Source: Actinomadura flavalba DSM 45200
Lineage (GTDB): Bacteria > Actinomycetota > Actinomycetes > Streptosporangiales > Streptosporangiaceae
Direction: 5' to 3'
Length of the DNA stretch: 64,000 nucleotides
Assembly: GCF_000374305.1 (NCBI RefSeq)
Contig: NZ_KB894101.1
Coordinates: forward strand, 62,001-126,000
Under the pieces are notes generated by a model, which was not told where the DNA came from, ran no database searches, and saw only the letters and a program-made list of their open reading frames with translations. This document shows positions 40,415 to 49,136 of this stretch, one piece after another. A program made the position numbers and the translations under genes. Within the stretch, counting starts at the first letter, position 1, and every line of letters begins with the position of its first letter.

Positions 40415-41071
40415 GCTACCGCCGCGCCACATCAGCCGAGCCCCGGCCAGAGCTACCCGAACCCGACAGCAAACCGTGCCCTTGAAGAGTTCCCGCTGAG
40501 CCGAGTTCCCCACGCCGACCCACCGACCGTGCCGGGGCCACCCGCGCGCGAACCGACGACGCACCACATGATCCAGCGTCCCTACCCGGTCGACCGCCGC
40601 TGCGGCCTACCGGCTTTGCCCTGCTCGCCGCGTCGGCCCATCGAGCGCGCCCGGGGCGCCCGGCGCGCGAACTGGCGACGTGCCGCGGGATGCAGTGCTC
40701 TGCTTGGACGGCCGCCGTTGCGGCTTATCGGCTGTGTTCTCTTCGTCGTGACGGCCCATCGGCCGCGTTCGAGCACCCTCGTTCGAGCCGCGCGCGTTCG
40801 GGGCGCGCGCGTTCGGGGCGCGCGCGTTCGGACCGGTGGTGCGCTGTGGGAGCTGGTGCTCTGGTTGGTTGGTCGGCTGTGGCCTGGGGGTGGGGGCGTT
40901 CAGGTGGCGGCGGTCGTCCGGGGCGCGGGGTCGTGCGGGGTGGGGCGAGTGGGCGTGCGGTCTCTTGGTAAGGCGCTCAGGGCAAGGGTTGGGGTCTTCA
41001 AATTGTTCGGGTGGTCCTTTGACGGTTGCGTGTAGGCGTGCGTGCGGTGCGGCGCTCTTACGCTCGGTCGC
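40415..41071. other. 650-base intergenic region with degenerate repeats
   Basis: No supported gene. A segment near 40591-40650 (GACCGCCGCTGCGGCCTACC...) recurs in diverged form near 40708-40772 (GGCCGCCGTTGCGGCTTATC...). Three tandem GCGCGCGTTCGGGG-type units lie at about 40788-40832. The last 200 bases before plsC are T/G-rich and presumably carry its promoter. Confidence 0.5.
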
Positions 41072-41740
41072 ATGGCTTCGGACCGTGTGATCTATCCGCT
41101 GATGAAGTACGTCGTGCTCGGTCCGGCGCTCCGGGTGCTGTTGCGGCCCCGGGTGCGCGGTGTCGAGAACGTTCCGGTGGAGGGGGCGGTCATTCTCGCC
41201 GCCAATCACCTCGCCGTGGTCGATTCGTTCGTGCTGCCGCTGATGGTGCGGCGCAAGGTGTTCTTCCTCGGCAAGCACGAGTACTTCACCTGTCCGGGCC
41301 GCCGGGGCCGGGCGATGGCGGCGTTCTTCCGGGGCGTCGGGGCGATCTCCGTCGACCGGTCCGGCGGCGGGGCCGCGACGGCCGCGCTGGACGCCGGCGC
41401 GGGCGTGCTGGAGGCGGGCGGAGTGTTCGCGCTGCACCCGGAGGGCACCCGCTCCCCCGACGGGCGGCTGTACCGGGGCCACACGGGCGTCGCGCGGCTG
41501 GCGCTGCGAACCGGCGCGCCCGTCGTCCCGGTGGCGCTGACGGGCACCGACCGCGTCCAGCCCGCCGGGCGCACGCTCCCCCGCCCGGGACGCGTCGACG
41601 TCCGCTTCGGTCGGCCCATCGACGTCTCCGGCCGGTCCGCCGACGACGTACGGGCGATCACCGACGAGATCGTGGCCGCGATCCAGGAGCTGTCCGGCCA
41701 GGAGTACGTGGACGCCTACGCACCCCGGCGCAGCGGATGA
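41072..41740 (+). CDS. plsC: 1-acyl-sn-glycerol-3-phosphate acyltransferase (PlsC family)
   Basis: A 222-residue lysophospholipid acyltransferase-type protein. Motif I is ANHLAVVDSF (NHx4D) near residue 45, motif II GKHEYFTCPGRRGR, motif III ALHPEGTRSPDGRLYRGHTG near 125 and motif IV VPVALTGTDRVQP. The reaction is acylation of lysophosphatidic acid to phosphatidic acid, though the family also contains other acyl acceptors. ATG 41072 matches the family N-terminus. It is followed after 52 bases by the exonuclease gene, possibly one unit. Confidence 0.86.
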   Translation: MASDRVIYPLMKYVVLGPALRVLLRPRVRGVENVPVEGAVILAANHLAVVDSFVLPLMVRRKVFFLGKHEYFTCPGRRGRAMAAFFRGVGAISVDRSGGGAATAALDAGAGVLEAGGVFALHPEGTRSPDGRLYRGHTGVARLALRTGAPVVPVALTGTDRVQPAGRTLPRPGRVDVRFGRPIDVSGRSADDVRAITDEIVAAIQELSGQEYVDAYAPRRSG

Positions 41741-41792
41741 AGGCCCCGAAAACCACTGGCGGCAATGCTCCTCCCCTTCGTAGCGTTCGGCC

Positions 41793-42374
41793 ATGGACGA
41801 GGACGAACGGCTGATCAACGTCGTGGACATCGAGGCGACGTGCTGGCGCGGTCCGACGCCCCAGGGCCAGACCGGCGAGATCATCGAGATCGGGCTGTGC
41901 GTCGTGGACGTGGTGGCGCGGGAGCGCGTCGCGCGGCACCGGGTCCTCGTGCGCCCGGAGCGGTCCGAGGTCAGCGCGTTCTGTACCGAGCTGACCGGGT
42001 TGACGGCCGAGGAGGTCGCCACCGGCGTCGGCTTCCGCGAGGCGTGCGCGCTGCTGGAACGCGAGCACCGGGCGGGAGCGCGGGTCTGGGCGAGCTGGGG
42101 CGACTACGACCGGCTCCAGTTCACCCGCCAGTGCGCGGCGTCCGGCGTGCCCTACCCGTTCGGCGCGCGGCACGTGAACGTCAAGGCCGCGCACGCCGCC
42201 GCGCACGCACTGCCGCGTCGGCTCGGCATGGCGGCGGCGCTCCGGCACGACGGGCTGCCGCTGGAGGGACGGCATCACAGCGGTGTCGACGACGCCTGGA
42301 ACATCGCGCGCCTCGCCCTCGGCGTGATCGGCCGCGACGCGTGGCCGCTCCCGGTCGCCCGGCCCGGCGGCTGA
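41793..42374 (+). CDS. DEDDh-family 3'-5' exonuclease
   Basis: A 193-residue RNase T/DnaQ-fold exonuclease close to the KapD/ERI-1 group. Exo I is INVVDIEATCW (D-x-E) at residue 8, Exo II is ASWGDYDRLQF near 100, and Exo III is EGRHHSGVDDAWNIARLAL near 165, holding the catalytic His and Asp. Such enzymes trim RNA or single-stranded DNA; the precise substrate is not readable. It ends 4 bases from the convergent MscS gene. Confidence 0.86.
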   Translation: MDEDERLINVVDIEATCWRGPTPQGQTGEIIEIGLCVVDVVARERVARHRVLVRPERSEVSAFCTELTGLTAEEVATGVGFREACALLEREHRAGARVWASWGDYDRLQFTRQCAASGVPYPFGARHVNVKAAHAAAHALPRRLGMAAALRHDGLPLEGRHHSGVDDAWNIARLALGVIGRDAWPLPVARPGG

Positions 42375-42378
42375 GCCG

Positions 42379-43449
42379 TCAGCCCCGGCTCTGTCGCGGG
42401 ATGCCGGGGAGGTCCGGAACGGCGTCGTCCGCGGCGGCCAGGCGCAGGACGGGGAACGGGGTGGCGATGCCCTCGTCGCGGAAGCGGCGGTGCAGCCGCT
42501 TCACGAACTCGTGCTTGATGCGGAACTGGTCGCCGAACTCGCCGGTGCGCAGGATGACGCTGAACTTGATCGCCGAGTCGCCGAAGGTGTGGAACCGGAC
42601 GAGGACGTCGGCGTCCTCGACGCCGCCCTCGACCTCGCTCATCACGGCGCTGCCGACCTCGACCACGATCGCCTCGACGGCGTCCAGGTCCGCGTCGTAG
42701 GGCACCTGCGCCTGGAGGACGAGGCCCATGTCCTGGGCGGGCCGGTGGTAGTTCGTCAGGATCGTGTCGGAGAAGCGCTGGTTGGGGATGACCTCGACGT
42801 TGTCGGACAGGGTCCGGATCGAGGTGTTGCGCCAGTTGATGTCGACGACGTACCCCTCCTGGCCGCTGCTGAGCCGGATGTAGTCGCCGGGCTCGATCGT
42901 CTTGGACGCCAGCACGTGCACGCCCGCGAACAGGTTGGCGAGCGTGTCCTGGAGGGCCAGCGCGACGGCCAGACCGCCGACGCCGAGCGCGCCGAGCAAC
43001 GGCGTGATCGAGACGCCGAGGCTTTGCAGCATGATCAGGATGCCGATGCCGAGCACGATGACGCGCGTGATGTTCGCGAAGATCGTCACGTTCGCGGCCG
43101 AGCCCTGCCGCGCGGTCGCGATCGACGTGACGCCGCCCGCGATGAGCCGCGCCAGCGCCAGCGTCACGACGAACACGGTGATGGCCGTGAGGATCTTGCC
43201 GATGTAGTCGAGCGTCTTGGCGTCGGGGGCGAGGACCTCGGCGGCGAGCCAGAGGCCGCCGAGCACCGACAGCGGCAGCGCCAGGTCGTGCAGCAGCTTG
43301 GCGAACAGGTCGTCCCACGCCCAGCGGGTGTCACCGGCGCGCTTGGTGAGCCGCCCGGACGCGAACCGCAGGACGATCGCGATGGCGACGGCGACCGCGA
43401 ACAGGATCGCGGCGGTGATCACCCGGCTCCAGTCGACCGAGTCAGGCAT
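42379..43449 (-). CDS. MscS-family mechanosensitive channel
   Basis: A 356-residue small-conductance mechanosensitive channel. The N-terminus has four to five hydrophobic segments (RVITAAILFAVAVAIAIVLR; LPLSVLGGLWLAAEVL; ILTAITVFVVTLALARLIAG). The pore-lining TM3 shows GALGVGGLAVALALQDTLAN near residue 160, the Gly/Ala pattern of MscS. The beta domain follows with DYIRLSSGQEGYVVDINWRN. The C-terminal cytoplasmic domain is complete. It protects against hypo-osmotic shock. ATG 43449; the frame extends beyond only by chance. Confidence 0.9.
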   Translation of the reverse strand: MPDSVDWSRVITAAILFAVAVAIAIVLRFASGRLTKRAGDTRWAWDDLFAKLLHDLALPLSVLGGLWLAAEVLAPDAKTLDYIGKILTAITVFVVTLALARLIAGGVTSIATARQGSAANVTIFANITRVIVLGIGILIMLQSLGVSITPLLGALGVGGLAVALALQDTLANLFAGVHVLASKTIEPGDYIRLSSGQEGYVVDINWRNTSIRTLSDNVEVIPNQRFSDTILTNYHRPAQDMGLVLQAQVPYDADLDAVEAIVVEVGSAVMSEVEGGVEDADVLVRFHTFGDSAIKFSVILRTGEFGDQFRIKHEFVKRLHRRFRDEGIATPFPVLRLAAADDAVPDLPGIPRQSRG

Positions 43450-43584
43450 GGGGGTCAGCGCTCCTCTCAGCGTTGCGAGCCCGCCTGCCGAGCGCGGGCC
43501 GCCGAACCCCAAGATCGTAGTGACCCGGCCGGGGCGCCGGGGCCGGGTGCGGGAATCGGCCGGCCCCCGATTACGATCGGGAGA

Positions 43585-45237
43585 ATGGTGGGTGCGGGAT
43601 TGCTGCGCCGGTTGGGGGTCACGGCGCTCGGGCTGCCGAACGGCCCCCACCGCGTCACGGTCGAACGCGATCTGCGCGTCCCGGTCGACGACGGCGTGAC
43701 GCTGCTCGCCGACCGCTACGTGCCGGACGGCGTCGAGCGTCCGCCGACCGTGCTGGTCCGCTCCCCCTACGGGCGGCGCGGCCCGTTCGGGCTGATGTGC
43801 GGGCAGACGTTCGCCTCCCACGGCTTCCAGGCCGTCGTGCAGAGCGTGCGGGGCGGGTTCGGCTCGGGCGGCGAGTTCGAGGCGCTCGACGAACGCGACG
43901 ACGGGCTCGCCACGATCGCGTGGCTGGAGCGGCAACCGTGGTTCGGCGGGACGTTCGCGATGCACGGCCCCAGCTACCTCGGGTACGTGCAGTGGGCCGT
44001 GGCCGCCGACGCCGGGCCGTCGCTGAGGGCGCTGTCCATGCAGGTCACCGCGTCGCAGTTCCGCGAGGCGATCAACGTCGGCGGGACGTTCGCGCTGGAG
44101 TCGACCCTGATCTGGGTGGATCTCACCGCCCGCATGAAGCATCCGCTGTCGGGGCTGACGACGGGCGTCCTGTCGCCCCGGCGGGCGCGGCGGGCGACCC
44201 TGTCGGGACGTCCCATCGCCGAACTGGACGCGCTGGCCACCGGGGCGCCGCAGCGGTTCTTCCAGGACCTGCTGGAGCACGGCCCCGACAGCCCCTTCTG
44301 GGACCGCCGCGACTTCAGCGCGGGCGTCTCGCGGGTGTCGGCGCCGGTGAACATGACCGGCGGCTGGTACGACATCTTCCTGCCGTGGCAGATGCAGGAC
44401 TACGCGGCGCTGCGCGCGGCCGGGCACCGCCCGTATCTGACGATCGGCCCGTGGTTCCACGCCGACCAGAAGATGATGCGCGGCTCGATCGAGGAGGCGC
44501 TGCGCTGGTTCCGCGCGCACCTGCTGGACGATCCGTCGGAACTGCGCGAGATGCCCGTCCGGCTGTTCGTGACGGGGGCGCGGGAGTGGCGCGAGTTCCC
44601 CGAGTGGCCGGTGCCCGGCATGACGGAGGAGCGGTGGCGGCTCCAGCCGGACGGCGGTCTGGGCACCGGTACGCCGCCGGTGTCGGAGCCCACCCGGTAC
44701 CGCTACGACCCGGCGCACCCGACGCCGTTCCTCGGCGGGCCGACGCTCCTGGGCGGCAGCCGTCCCGTCACCGACCAGCGGCGGCTGGAACGCCGCCGCG
44801 ACGTGCTGACCTTCACCTCCGCGCCGCTGGCCGAGGACGTCGAGATCATCGGCCCGGTCGCGGCGGAGATCTTCCTGCGGTCGAACCGCGAGCACACCGA
44901 CGTCGTGGTGCGGTTGTGCGACGTCGCGCCGGACGGCACGTCGCTGAACCTGTGCGAGGGCATGCGGCGGCTGGTGCCGGGCACGCCGGAACCCGACGCG
45001 GACGGTGTGCGCCGCGTCGAGGTGGAGCTGTGGCCGGCGGGCCACCGCTTCGCCGCGGGGCACCGCGTCCGCGTGCAGGTGTGCAGCGGCGCGTATCCCC
45101 GCGTCGCGCGCAATCCGGGCACGGGTGAGCCGCTGGGGACCGCCTCGGAGCTGCTGACGGCCGATCAGGAGATCTTCCACACGGCGGACCGTCCGTCGGC
45201 GATCGTGCTCCCCCGCGTCGGGATCAGCGGCGTTTGA
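43585..45237 (+). CDS. CocE/NonD-family hydrolase (X-Pro dipeptidyl-peptidase-like)
   Basis: A 550-residue S15-type alpha/beta hydrolase. The catalytic Ser is in FAMHGPSYLGYVQW near residue 132 (GxSYxG) and the catalytic region continues with NMTGGWYDIFLPWQM and IGPWFHAD, which contains the His. The C-terminal jelly-roll domain (about 350-550, with LTFTSAPLAEDVEIIGPVAA) is the X-Pro dipeptidyl-peptidase C-terminal type. Substrates range from acyl esters to X-Pro peptides and cannot be told apart here. No signal peptide is obvious, so it is probably cytoplasmic. Confidence 0.86.
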   Translation: MVGAGLLRRLGVTALGLPNGPHRVTVERDLRVPVDDGVTLLADRYVPDGVERPPTVLVRSPYGRRGPFGLMCGQTFASHGFQAVVQSVRGGFGSGGEFEALDERDDGLATIAWLERQPWFGGTFAMHGPSYLGYVQWAVAADAGPSLRALSMQVTASQFREAINVGGTFALESTLIWVDLTARMKHPLSGLTTGVLSPRRARRATLSGRPIAELDALATGAPQRFFQDLLEHGPDSPFWDRRDFSAGVSRVSAPVNMTGGWYDIFLPWQMQDYAALRAAGHRPYLTIGPWFHADQKMMRGSIEEALRWFRAHLLDDPSELREMPVRLFVTGAREWREFPEWPVPGMTEERWRLQPDGGLGTGTPPVSEPTRYRYDPAHPTPFLGGPTLLGGSRPVTDQRRLERRRDVLTFTSAPLAEDVEIIGPVAAEIFLRSNREHTDVVVRLCDVAPDGTSLNLCEGMRRLVPGTPEPDADGVRRVEVELWPAGHRFAAGHRVRVQVCSGAYPRVARNPGTGEPLGTASELLTADQEIFHTADRPSAIVLPRVGISGV

Positions 45238-45673
45238 GGGCCGCCAGGGCGCGGTCGGCGTGGACGTTCATTCTCACCTCGCTCTTGATGATCTCCAGGA
45301 CGCGGCGGTCGGTGCCGATGACGAACGTCTGGCGCCGGGTGGGGAGCAGGGCGAGGCCCCGCTTGACGCCGAAGCGTTCGCGGACGACGCCCTCCGGGTC
45401 GGACAGGAGCGGGTAGCCGAGGGAGTGCTTGTCGGCGAACTCCTTCTGCTTCGCGACGTCGTCGGCGCTGATGCCGACGGCCTGGCCGCCCGCGTCGGCG
45501 AGTTCGCGCGCCAGGTCGCGGAAGTGGCACGCCTCGGCCGTGCAGCCGGGCGTCATGGCCGCCGGATAGAAGAACAGCACGACCGGGCCCGCCTCCAGCA
45601 GGCCGGTCAGGCTGCGCGAGGTCCCCGTCTCGTCGGGGAGCTCGAAATCGTCGATCTGGTCACCGATCCTCAT
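45224..45673 (-). CDS. peroxiredoxin (BCP/AhpE-like)
   Basis: A 149-residue thioredoxin-fold peroxidase. The peroxidatic Cys is in FFYPAAMTPGCTAEACHFRD near residue 44, in which the resolving-type second Cys follows five residues later as in BCP (bacterioferritin comigratory protein). It reduces H2O2 and organic hydroperoxides. The resident motif is PGCTAEAC rather than the classical PGCTxEAxxF; both Cys are conserved. It is convergent with the CocE-type gene with a 14-base overlap. Confidence 0.88.
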   Translation of the reverse strand: MRIGDQIDDFELPDETGTSRSLTGLLEAGPVVLFFYPAAMTPGCTAEACHFRDLARELADAGGQAVGISADDVAKQKEFADKHSLGYPLLSDPEGVVRERFGVKRGLALLPTRRQTFVIGTDRRVLEIIKSEVRMNVHADRALAALKRR

Positions 45674-45702
45674 GCGCCCGACCGTAGCGCGGCCCCCCGG
45701 TC

Positions 45703-46329
45703 TCAGGCGGGCTGGGGACGTCCCGCGAGCAGCGCCCGCACCGCCGAGACGGTCCAGGTACCGGACGCGCCGGGACGTCCGCGCAGGTAGGACGCGGCCC
45801 GGACCGGCGACCAGCCGTGCGCCTCGCGCAGCCCGTTGCCGAGCATGCGCAGGTAGGCGGGGGCCGGGGCGTTGAGCGCGGCGCCGTCGATGCCGTGCGG
45901 CGCCGTGAACGTCAGCACCGGGTGGCCCTCGTGCTCACCGACGCGCAGGATCGTCTCGTAGCGGCCGGGGCCGACGCGCTGGCGTCCGGTGGCGAACACC
46001 TCGGTGAGGTCGACGTCGTCGCTCACCGGGCGGTGCATCTCCTGCGCGATCACGTCGCTGAACTGGCCGAGCGTCAGCAGATAGGCGCGGGCGGCGGCAC
46101 GGCCGGGCAGCGCCGGGTCGTAGAACGCGACGCCGCCGCCCCACGTCGCCGACGTGGCGCCGAAGTAGATCCCGCCGGGCAGCGTGACCGCGCGGTCGGC
46201 GGCGGCCGGGCGCGGATCGCGGCAGCCGGTGTAGTGCACGGCGGCGCCGGACGGGCGCCCGCCCGCCAGATAGCAGGCGAAACGCTCGCGGTACAGGTTG
46301 CTTCCGTAGGCGGCGTACCAGAGCCTCAT
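45703..46329 (-). CDS. gamma-glutamylcyclotransferase-like (GGCT/AIG2) protein
   Basis: A 208-residue protein beginning MRLWYAAYGSNLYRERFACY, the YGSNL start of the GGCT-like superfamily, whose members bind and cyclise gamma-glutamyl groups. The catalytic Glu is not clear and the middle (ITPGGIYFGATSATWGGGVA-type region, YLLTLGQFSDVIAQEMHRPV) diverges from true GGCT. Related actinobacterial proteins have been labelled histone deacetylase without basis. Its ATG overlaps the serpin stop (ATGA), so the two are coexpressed. Confidence 0.72.
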   Translation of the reverse strand: MRLWYAAYGSNLYRERFACYLAGGRPSGAAVHYTGCRDPRPAAADRAVTLPGGIYFGATSATWGGGVAFYDPALPGRAAARAYLLTLGQFSDVIAQEMHRPVSDDVDLTEVFATGRQRVGPGRYETILRVGEHEGHPVLTFTAPHGIDGAALNAPAPAYLRMLGNGLREAHGWSPVRAASYLRGRPGASGTWTVSAVRALLAGRPQPA

Positions 46330-47561
46330 GCGTGCCCGGGGTCGGCGACGCGGGCCAGGAACAGCGGTTCCCCGGTGCGCTGCTCGCGCACGAGCAGCAG
46401 GTGGGGCCGGTCGAACGCGACGCTCGGGCCGGCGGAGACGGCCGTCACACCGGCGGCGGTTCCCGCGGCGGCTTCGGTTCCCTTCTCGTCCACTCGCATC
46501 ATCGCTGCATGATGCACGAACTGGAGGCGATCCGCATGCGCGGAGATGCCCGTGAGATCCGCGCGGTCGGAGAACGCGATGCCCATGCCGAGGCCGGTGA
46601 GCACGTTTCCCGCGTTGAGACGGGACTTGAGGTCCACCTTGGGCAGGCGCAGTGCGACGTGTGTCTCTTTCCGCGCGGCGTCGAGCCGATCCAGGGTCTC
46701 GGTGGTGAGGTCCGGGCATCCTCCCGCGCGGGCGTCGGGCAGGAGCGCGGTCAGGCTGAGCCGTCCGCCCTCGTACGGGAGGGCGACGGCCGTCCACCCG
46801 GCGGCCCGCGCCAATCCGGCCCGGACGTCGGCGCTCATCATCGGCACGGACGTGCGGGCCCCGGCGGCGGTGGTGAAGGGCGATGGCGCCGTCCGGTCGG
46901 GGTCGAAGCGCCGCTTCCACTGGGCCTTGAGATAGACGGCGTCGGTCAGGACGAACCCGGTGTCCCGGGTGACCGCGCCCGCGGGGATCAGGTCGCGGAT
47001 GCGGCCGGACGTCGTCTGCTCGACGTGGCGGTTGATCAGGCGGCGGGCGCCCTCGGGGTCGGCGCCGAACGGGGCGGTGCGCACGCCGGCGTCGTAGGCC
47101 GTCGTCACGCGGTCCAGATAGGACGGTTCCAGTGCCGCGACCGACGGCGTCCAGACCTGGTCCGTCACGCGCCATGTCACGCCCTCGGTGTTCAGGCCGC
47201 GCATCGCCCGTTGCCGCGCGTGCAGCGCGGGCACCGGATCGCCGGGCGGCAGGCGTAGCGCGCGGGTCATCGCGAGCGCGGTCTCGCCGCGCGCGCCCAG
47301 CGCCACCATGCCGACCCCGGCCGCGAGGCTGCTCGGCGAGAGCACGAGGTTTCGCCGGGGCTCCGCACGGCACCAGCGGTCCAGCACCGCCAGGCCGAAC
47401 GCGGTGTCGGCGCGGGCGGCGACGCGGGGGTCGGCCGCCGTGACCGCGATCACTTTTCCCCGCTTCTCCGGGACCGGTGGCGGCGCGGGCTCCGACCCGC
47501 ACGCCGACGCGGCGATCAGCACGAAGGAGCAGGTCAGAGCGGCCGCGGTGACGGAACCCAT
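46326..47561 (-). CDS. serpin-family lipoprotein
   Basis: A 411-residue bacterial serpin. A lipoprotein signal (MGSVTAAALTCSFVLIAASAC) places it on the outside of the membrane. The serpin fold follows: NLVLSPSSLAAGVGMVALGA near residue 60, LTDAVYLKAQWKRRFDPDRT near 210 and VDEKGTEAAAGTAAGVTAVS near 365, the hinge region of the reactive centre loop. The small-residue hinge predicts an inhibitory serpin; the P1 residue is not certain but lies about 17 residues after the hinge Glu. ATG 47561 fits the signal peptide; the frame extends 29 codons further. It may guard against the cell's own secreted proteases. Confidence 0.86.
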   Translation of the reverse strand: MGSVTAAALTCSFVLIAASACGSEPAPPPVPEKRGKVIAVTAADPRVAARADTAFGLAVLDRWCRAEPRRNLVLSPSSLAAGVGMVALGARGETALAMTRALRLPPGDPVPALHARQRAMRGLNTEGVTWRVTDQVWTPSVAALEPSYLDRVTTAYDAGVRTAPFGADPEGARRLINRHVEQTTSGRIRDLIPAGAVTRDTGFVLTDAVYLKAQWKRRFDPDRTAPSPFTTAAGARTSVPMMSADVRAGLARAAGWTAVALPYEGGRLSLTALLPDARAGGCPDLTTETLDRLDAARKETHVALRLPKVDLKSRLNAGNVLTGLGMGIAFSDRADLTGISAHADRLQFVHHAAMMRVDEKGTEAAAGTAAGVTAVSAGPSVAFDRPHLLLVREQRTGEPLFLARVADPGHA

Positions 47562-47800
47562 AACCGGTTCGACGCGCCGTTGACCGTAACGGTTCCGAGA
47601 CTTTCCCCGGACAGGGTTTGCGAAAAGCGGCGGGTGGTTAATACTCATGTCGAGCAGTTCGCTCGATCGCGGCGGGAAAGCAAACCCCCACCGCACCGCT
47701 CCTCCCCAGGGGGCGTTCGAGCACAGCCCAACTGCTCGTTGTTCGGTGCCTAAGACGCAGGTACCTCCGGATTACCCCTGCCTTGTCCCGGAGGACTGTC

Positions 47801-49039
47801 ATGCGTCGCACCCACACCATCGCGCTCGTCACCGCCGCCGACCTTTCCGATGGCACCTCCCACGCGACCGCCGTCCGTGAGCTGGCCCGCTCCCTGGCCC
47901 GCCCGATCGACGACGGCGGCCTCGGCCACCGCGTCACCGTCTACGCCCGCCGCCAGGACGAGAACGCCAAGCTCCGCTCCCGCATCGCCGCCGGCGCCGC
48001 CCTCCAGCTCCTGGACGCCGGGCCCGCCGCCAAGCTGAGCGACGACGAGATCCTCGCGCACATCGGCGAGTTCGCCGACGCCCTGCGCCGCCGCTGGAGC
48101 CGCGCCGCCCGCCCGGACGTCGTCCACGCCCACGGCTGGATCGCCGGGCTCGCCGCCTGCGCCGTCGCCCGCGAGATGGACATCCCGTTCGTGCTCAGCT
48201 ACCACGGCCTCGCCGCCGGTGAGCGCGGCGCCGGACGCACCGTGCACCCGGCCCGGATGCGGGTCGAGACGGCCGTCGGCCGCGACGCCGACATCGTGCT
48301 GGCCGCGCACACCTCCGAGGCCGAGGCGCTCGCCCGGATGGGCGTGCCGCGCCCGCTGACCCGCGTCCTGCCGACCGGCATCGACGACACCCTGTTCACC
48401 CCCGCCGGTCCGGCGATGCCGCGCGGCGACCGCGACCGCATGGTCGTCGTCACCCGCGACCTCGCCGACGGCGGCGTCGAGTCCGCGATCCGCGCGCTGG
48501 CCCACGTGCCCGGCGCGGAGCTGACCATCGCGGGCGGCCCGGCCCGCGAGGAGCTGGAGAGCGACCCGGTCGTGCACCGGCTGACGGTGCTCGCCAAGGA
48601 GCTGCACGTCGCCGACCGCGTCGTCTTCCTCGGCGACGTGCCGCGCAAGTCGCTGCCCAAGCTGCTGCGCACCGCGCGGCTGGCGCTGAGCCTGGCGCCG
48701 ACGCTGCCCGCGCCGTCGATCGCGATCGAGGCCATGGCCTGCGGCGTCCCGGTGGTCACGACCCCGGCGGGCGCCAACGCCGACAGCGTCCTGGACGGCA
48801 TCACCGGACTGCACGTCCCGGCGGGCCGTCCGGCGGGGGTGGGCCGCATGCTGCGCCGCCTGCTCGCCGAGGACACCACCCTGAACGGCTGGTCGATCGC
48901 GGCCGTGGACCGCGCGCACTCGCGGTTCGCCTGGAACCGCATCGCCGCCGAGACCGCCCGCGCGTACGAGCGTCTGCTGCCCACGCCCGAGCCGGTGGAG
49001 GAGCCGGCCGACGACCTGGCCGCCGCGCTCGCGAGCTGA
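47801..49039 (+). CDS. GT4-family glycosyltransferase
   Basis: A 412-residue GT-B enzyme. The N-terminal domain has LVTAADLSDGTSHATAVREL and VVHAHGWIAGLAACAVAR near residue 105; the C-terminal donor-binding domain has VVVTRDLADGGVESAIRALA, the E-x7-E-type motif in APSIAIEAMACGVPVVTTPA near 310. Such enzymes are retaining sugar transferases in exopolysaccharide, mycothiol or lipid glycan synthesis. The first glycine-rich GG(xx) loop of classical GT4 is replaced by DLSDGTS, so the acceptor is hard to guess. ATG 47801 follows GGAGGA. Confidence 0.84.
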   Translation: MRRTHTIALVTAADLSDGTSHATAVRELARSLARPIDDGGLGHRVTVYARRQDENAKLRSRIAAGAALQLLDAGPAAKLSDDEILAHIGEFADALRRRWSRAARPDVVHAHGWIAGLAACAVAREMDIPFVLSYHGLAAGERGAGRTVHPARMRVETAVGRDADIVLAAHTSEAEALARMGVPRPLTRVLPTGIDDTLFTPAGPAMPRGDRDRMVVVTRDLADGGVESAIRALAHVPGAELTIAGGPAREELESDPVVHRLTVLAKELHVADRVVFLGDVPRKSLPKLLRTARLALSLAPTLPAPSIAIEAMACGVPVVTTPAGANADSVLDGITGLHVPAGRPAGVGRMLRRLLAEDTTLNGWSIAAVDRAHSRFAWNRIAAETARAYERLLPTPEPVEEPADDLAAALAS

Positions 49040-49050
49040 CCCGCCCGGTC

Positions 49051-49106
49051 CCCGGACGCGACGAGGCCCCTGCCCGGTGACGGGCCGGGGCCTCGTCGCG
49101 TCCGGG
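49051..49106 (+). terminator. long hairpin terminator after the glycosyltransferase
   Basis: Perfect 20-base arms (CCCGGACGCGACGAGGCCCC and its complement) enclose a smaller GCCCGGTGACGGGC stem-loop, starting 12 bases after the stop codon. No gene faces it, so it serves the glycosyltransferase transcript. Confidence 0.85.
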
Positions 49107-49136
49107 ACAGCGCCCGGAACAGGTGATACTGACCGG

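Noticed and set aside
42379..45180. A 933-residue minus-strand frame joining MscS to the antisense of the CocE-type gene
   Set aside because: The N-terminal 577 residues are Arg-rich shadow sequence; the true MscS start is 43449.
43585..45237. CocE/NonD-type hydrolase as the lanthipeptide leader peptidase
   Set aside because: S15 family enzymes can cut peptides, but this gene is 9 kb away, has no cluster link and may be an esterase.
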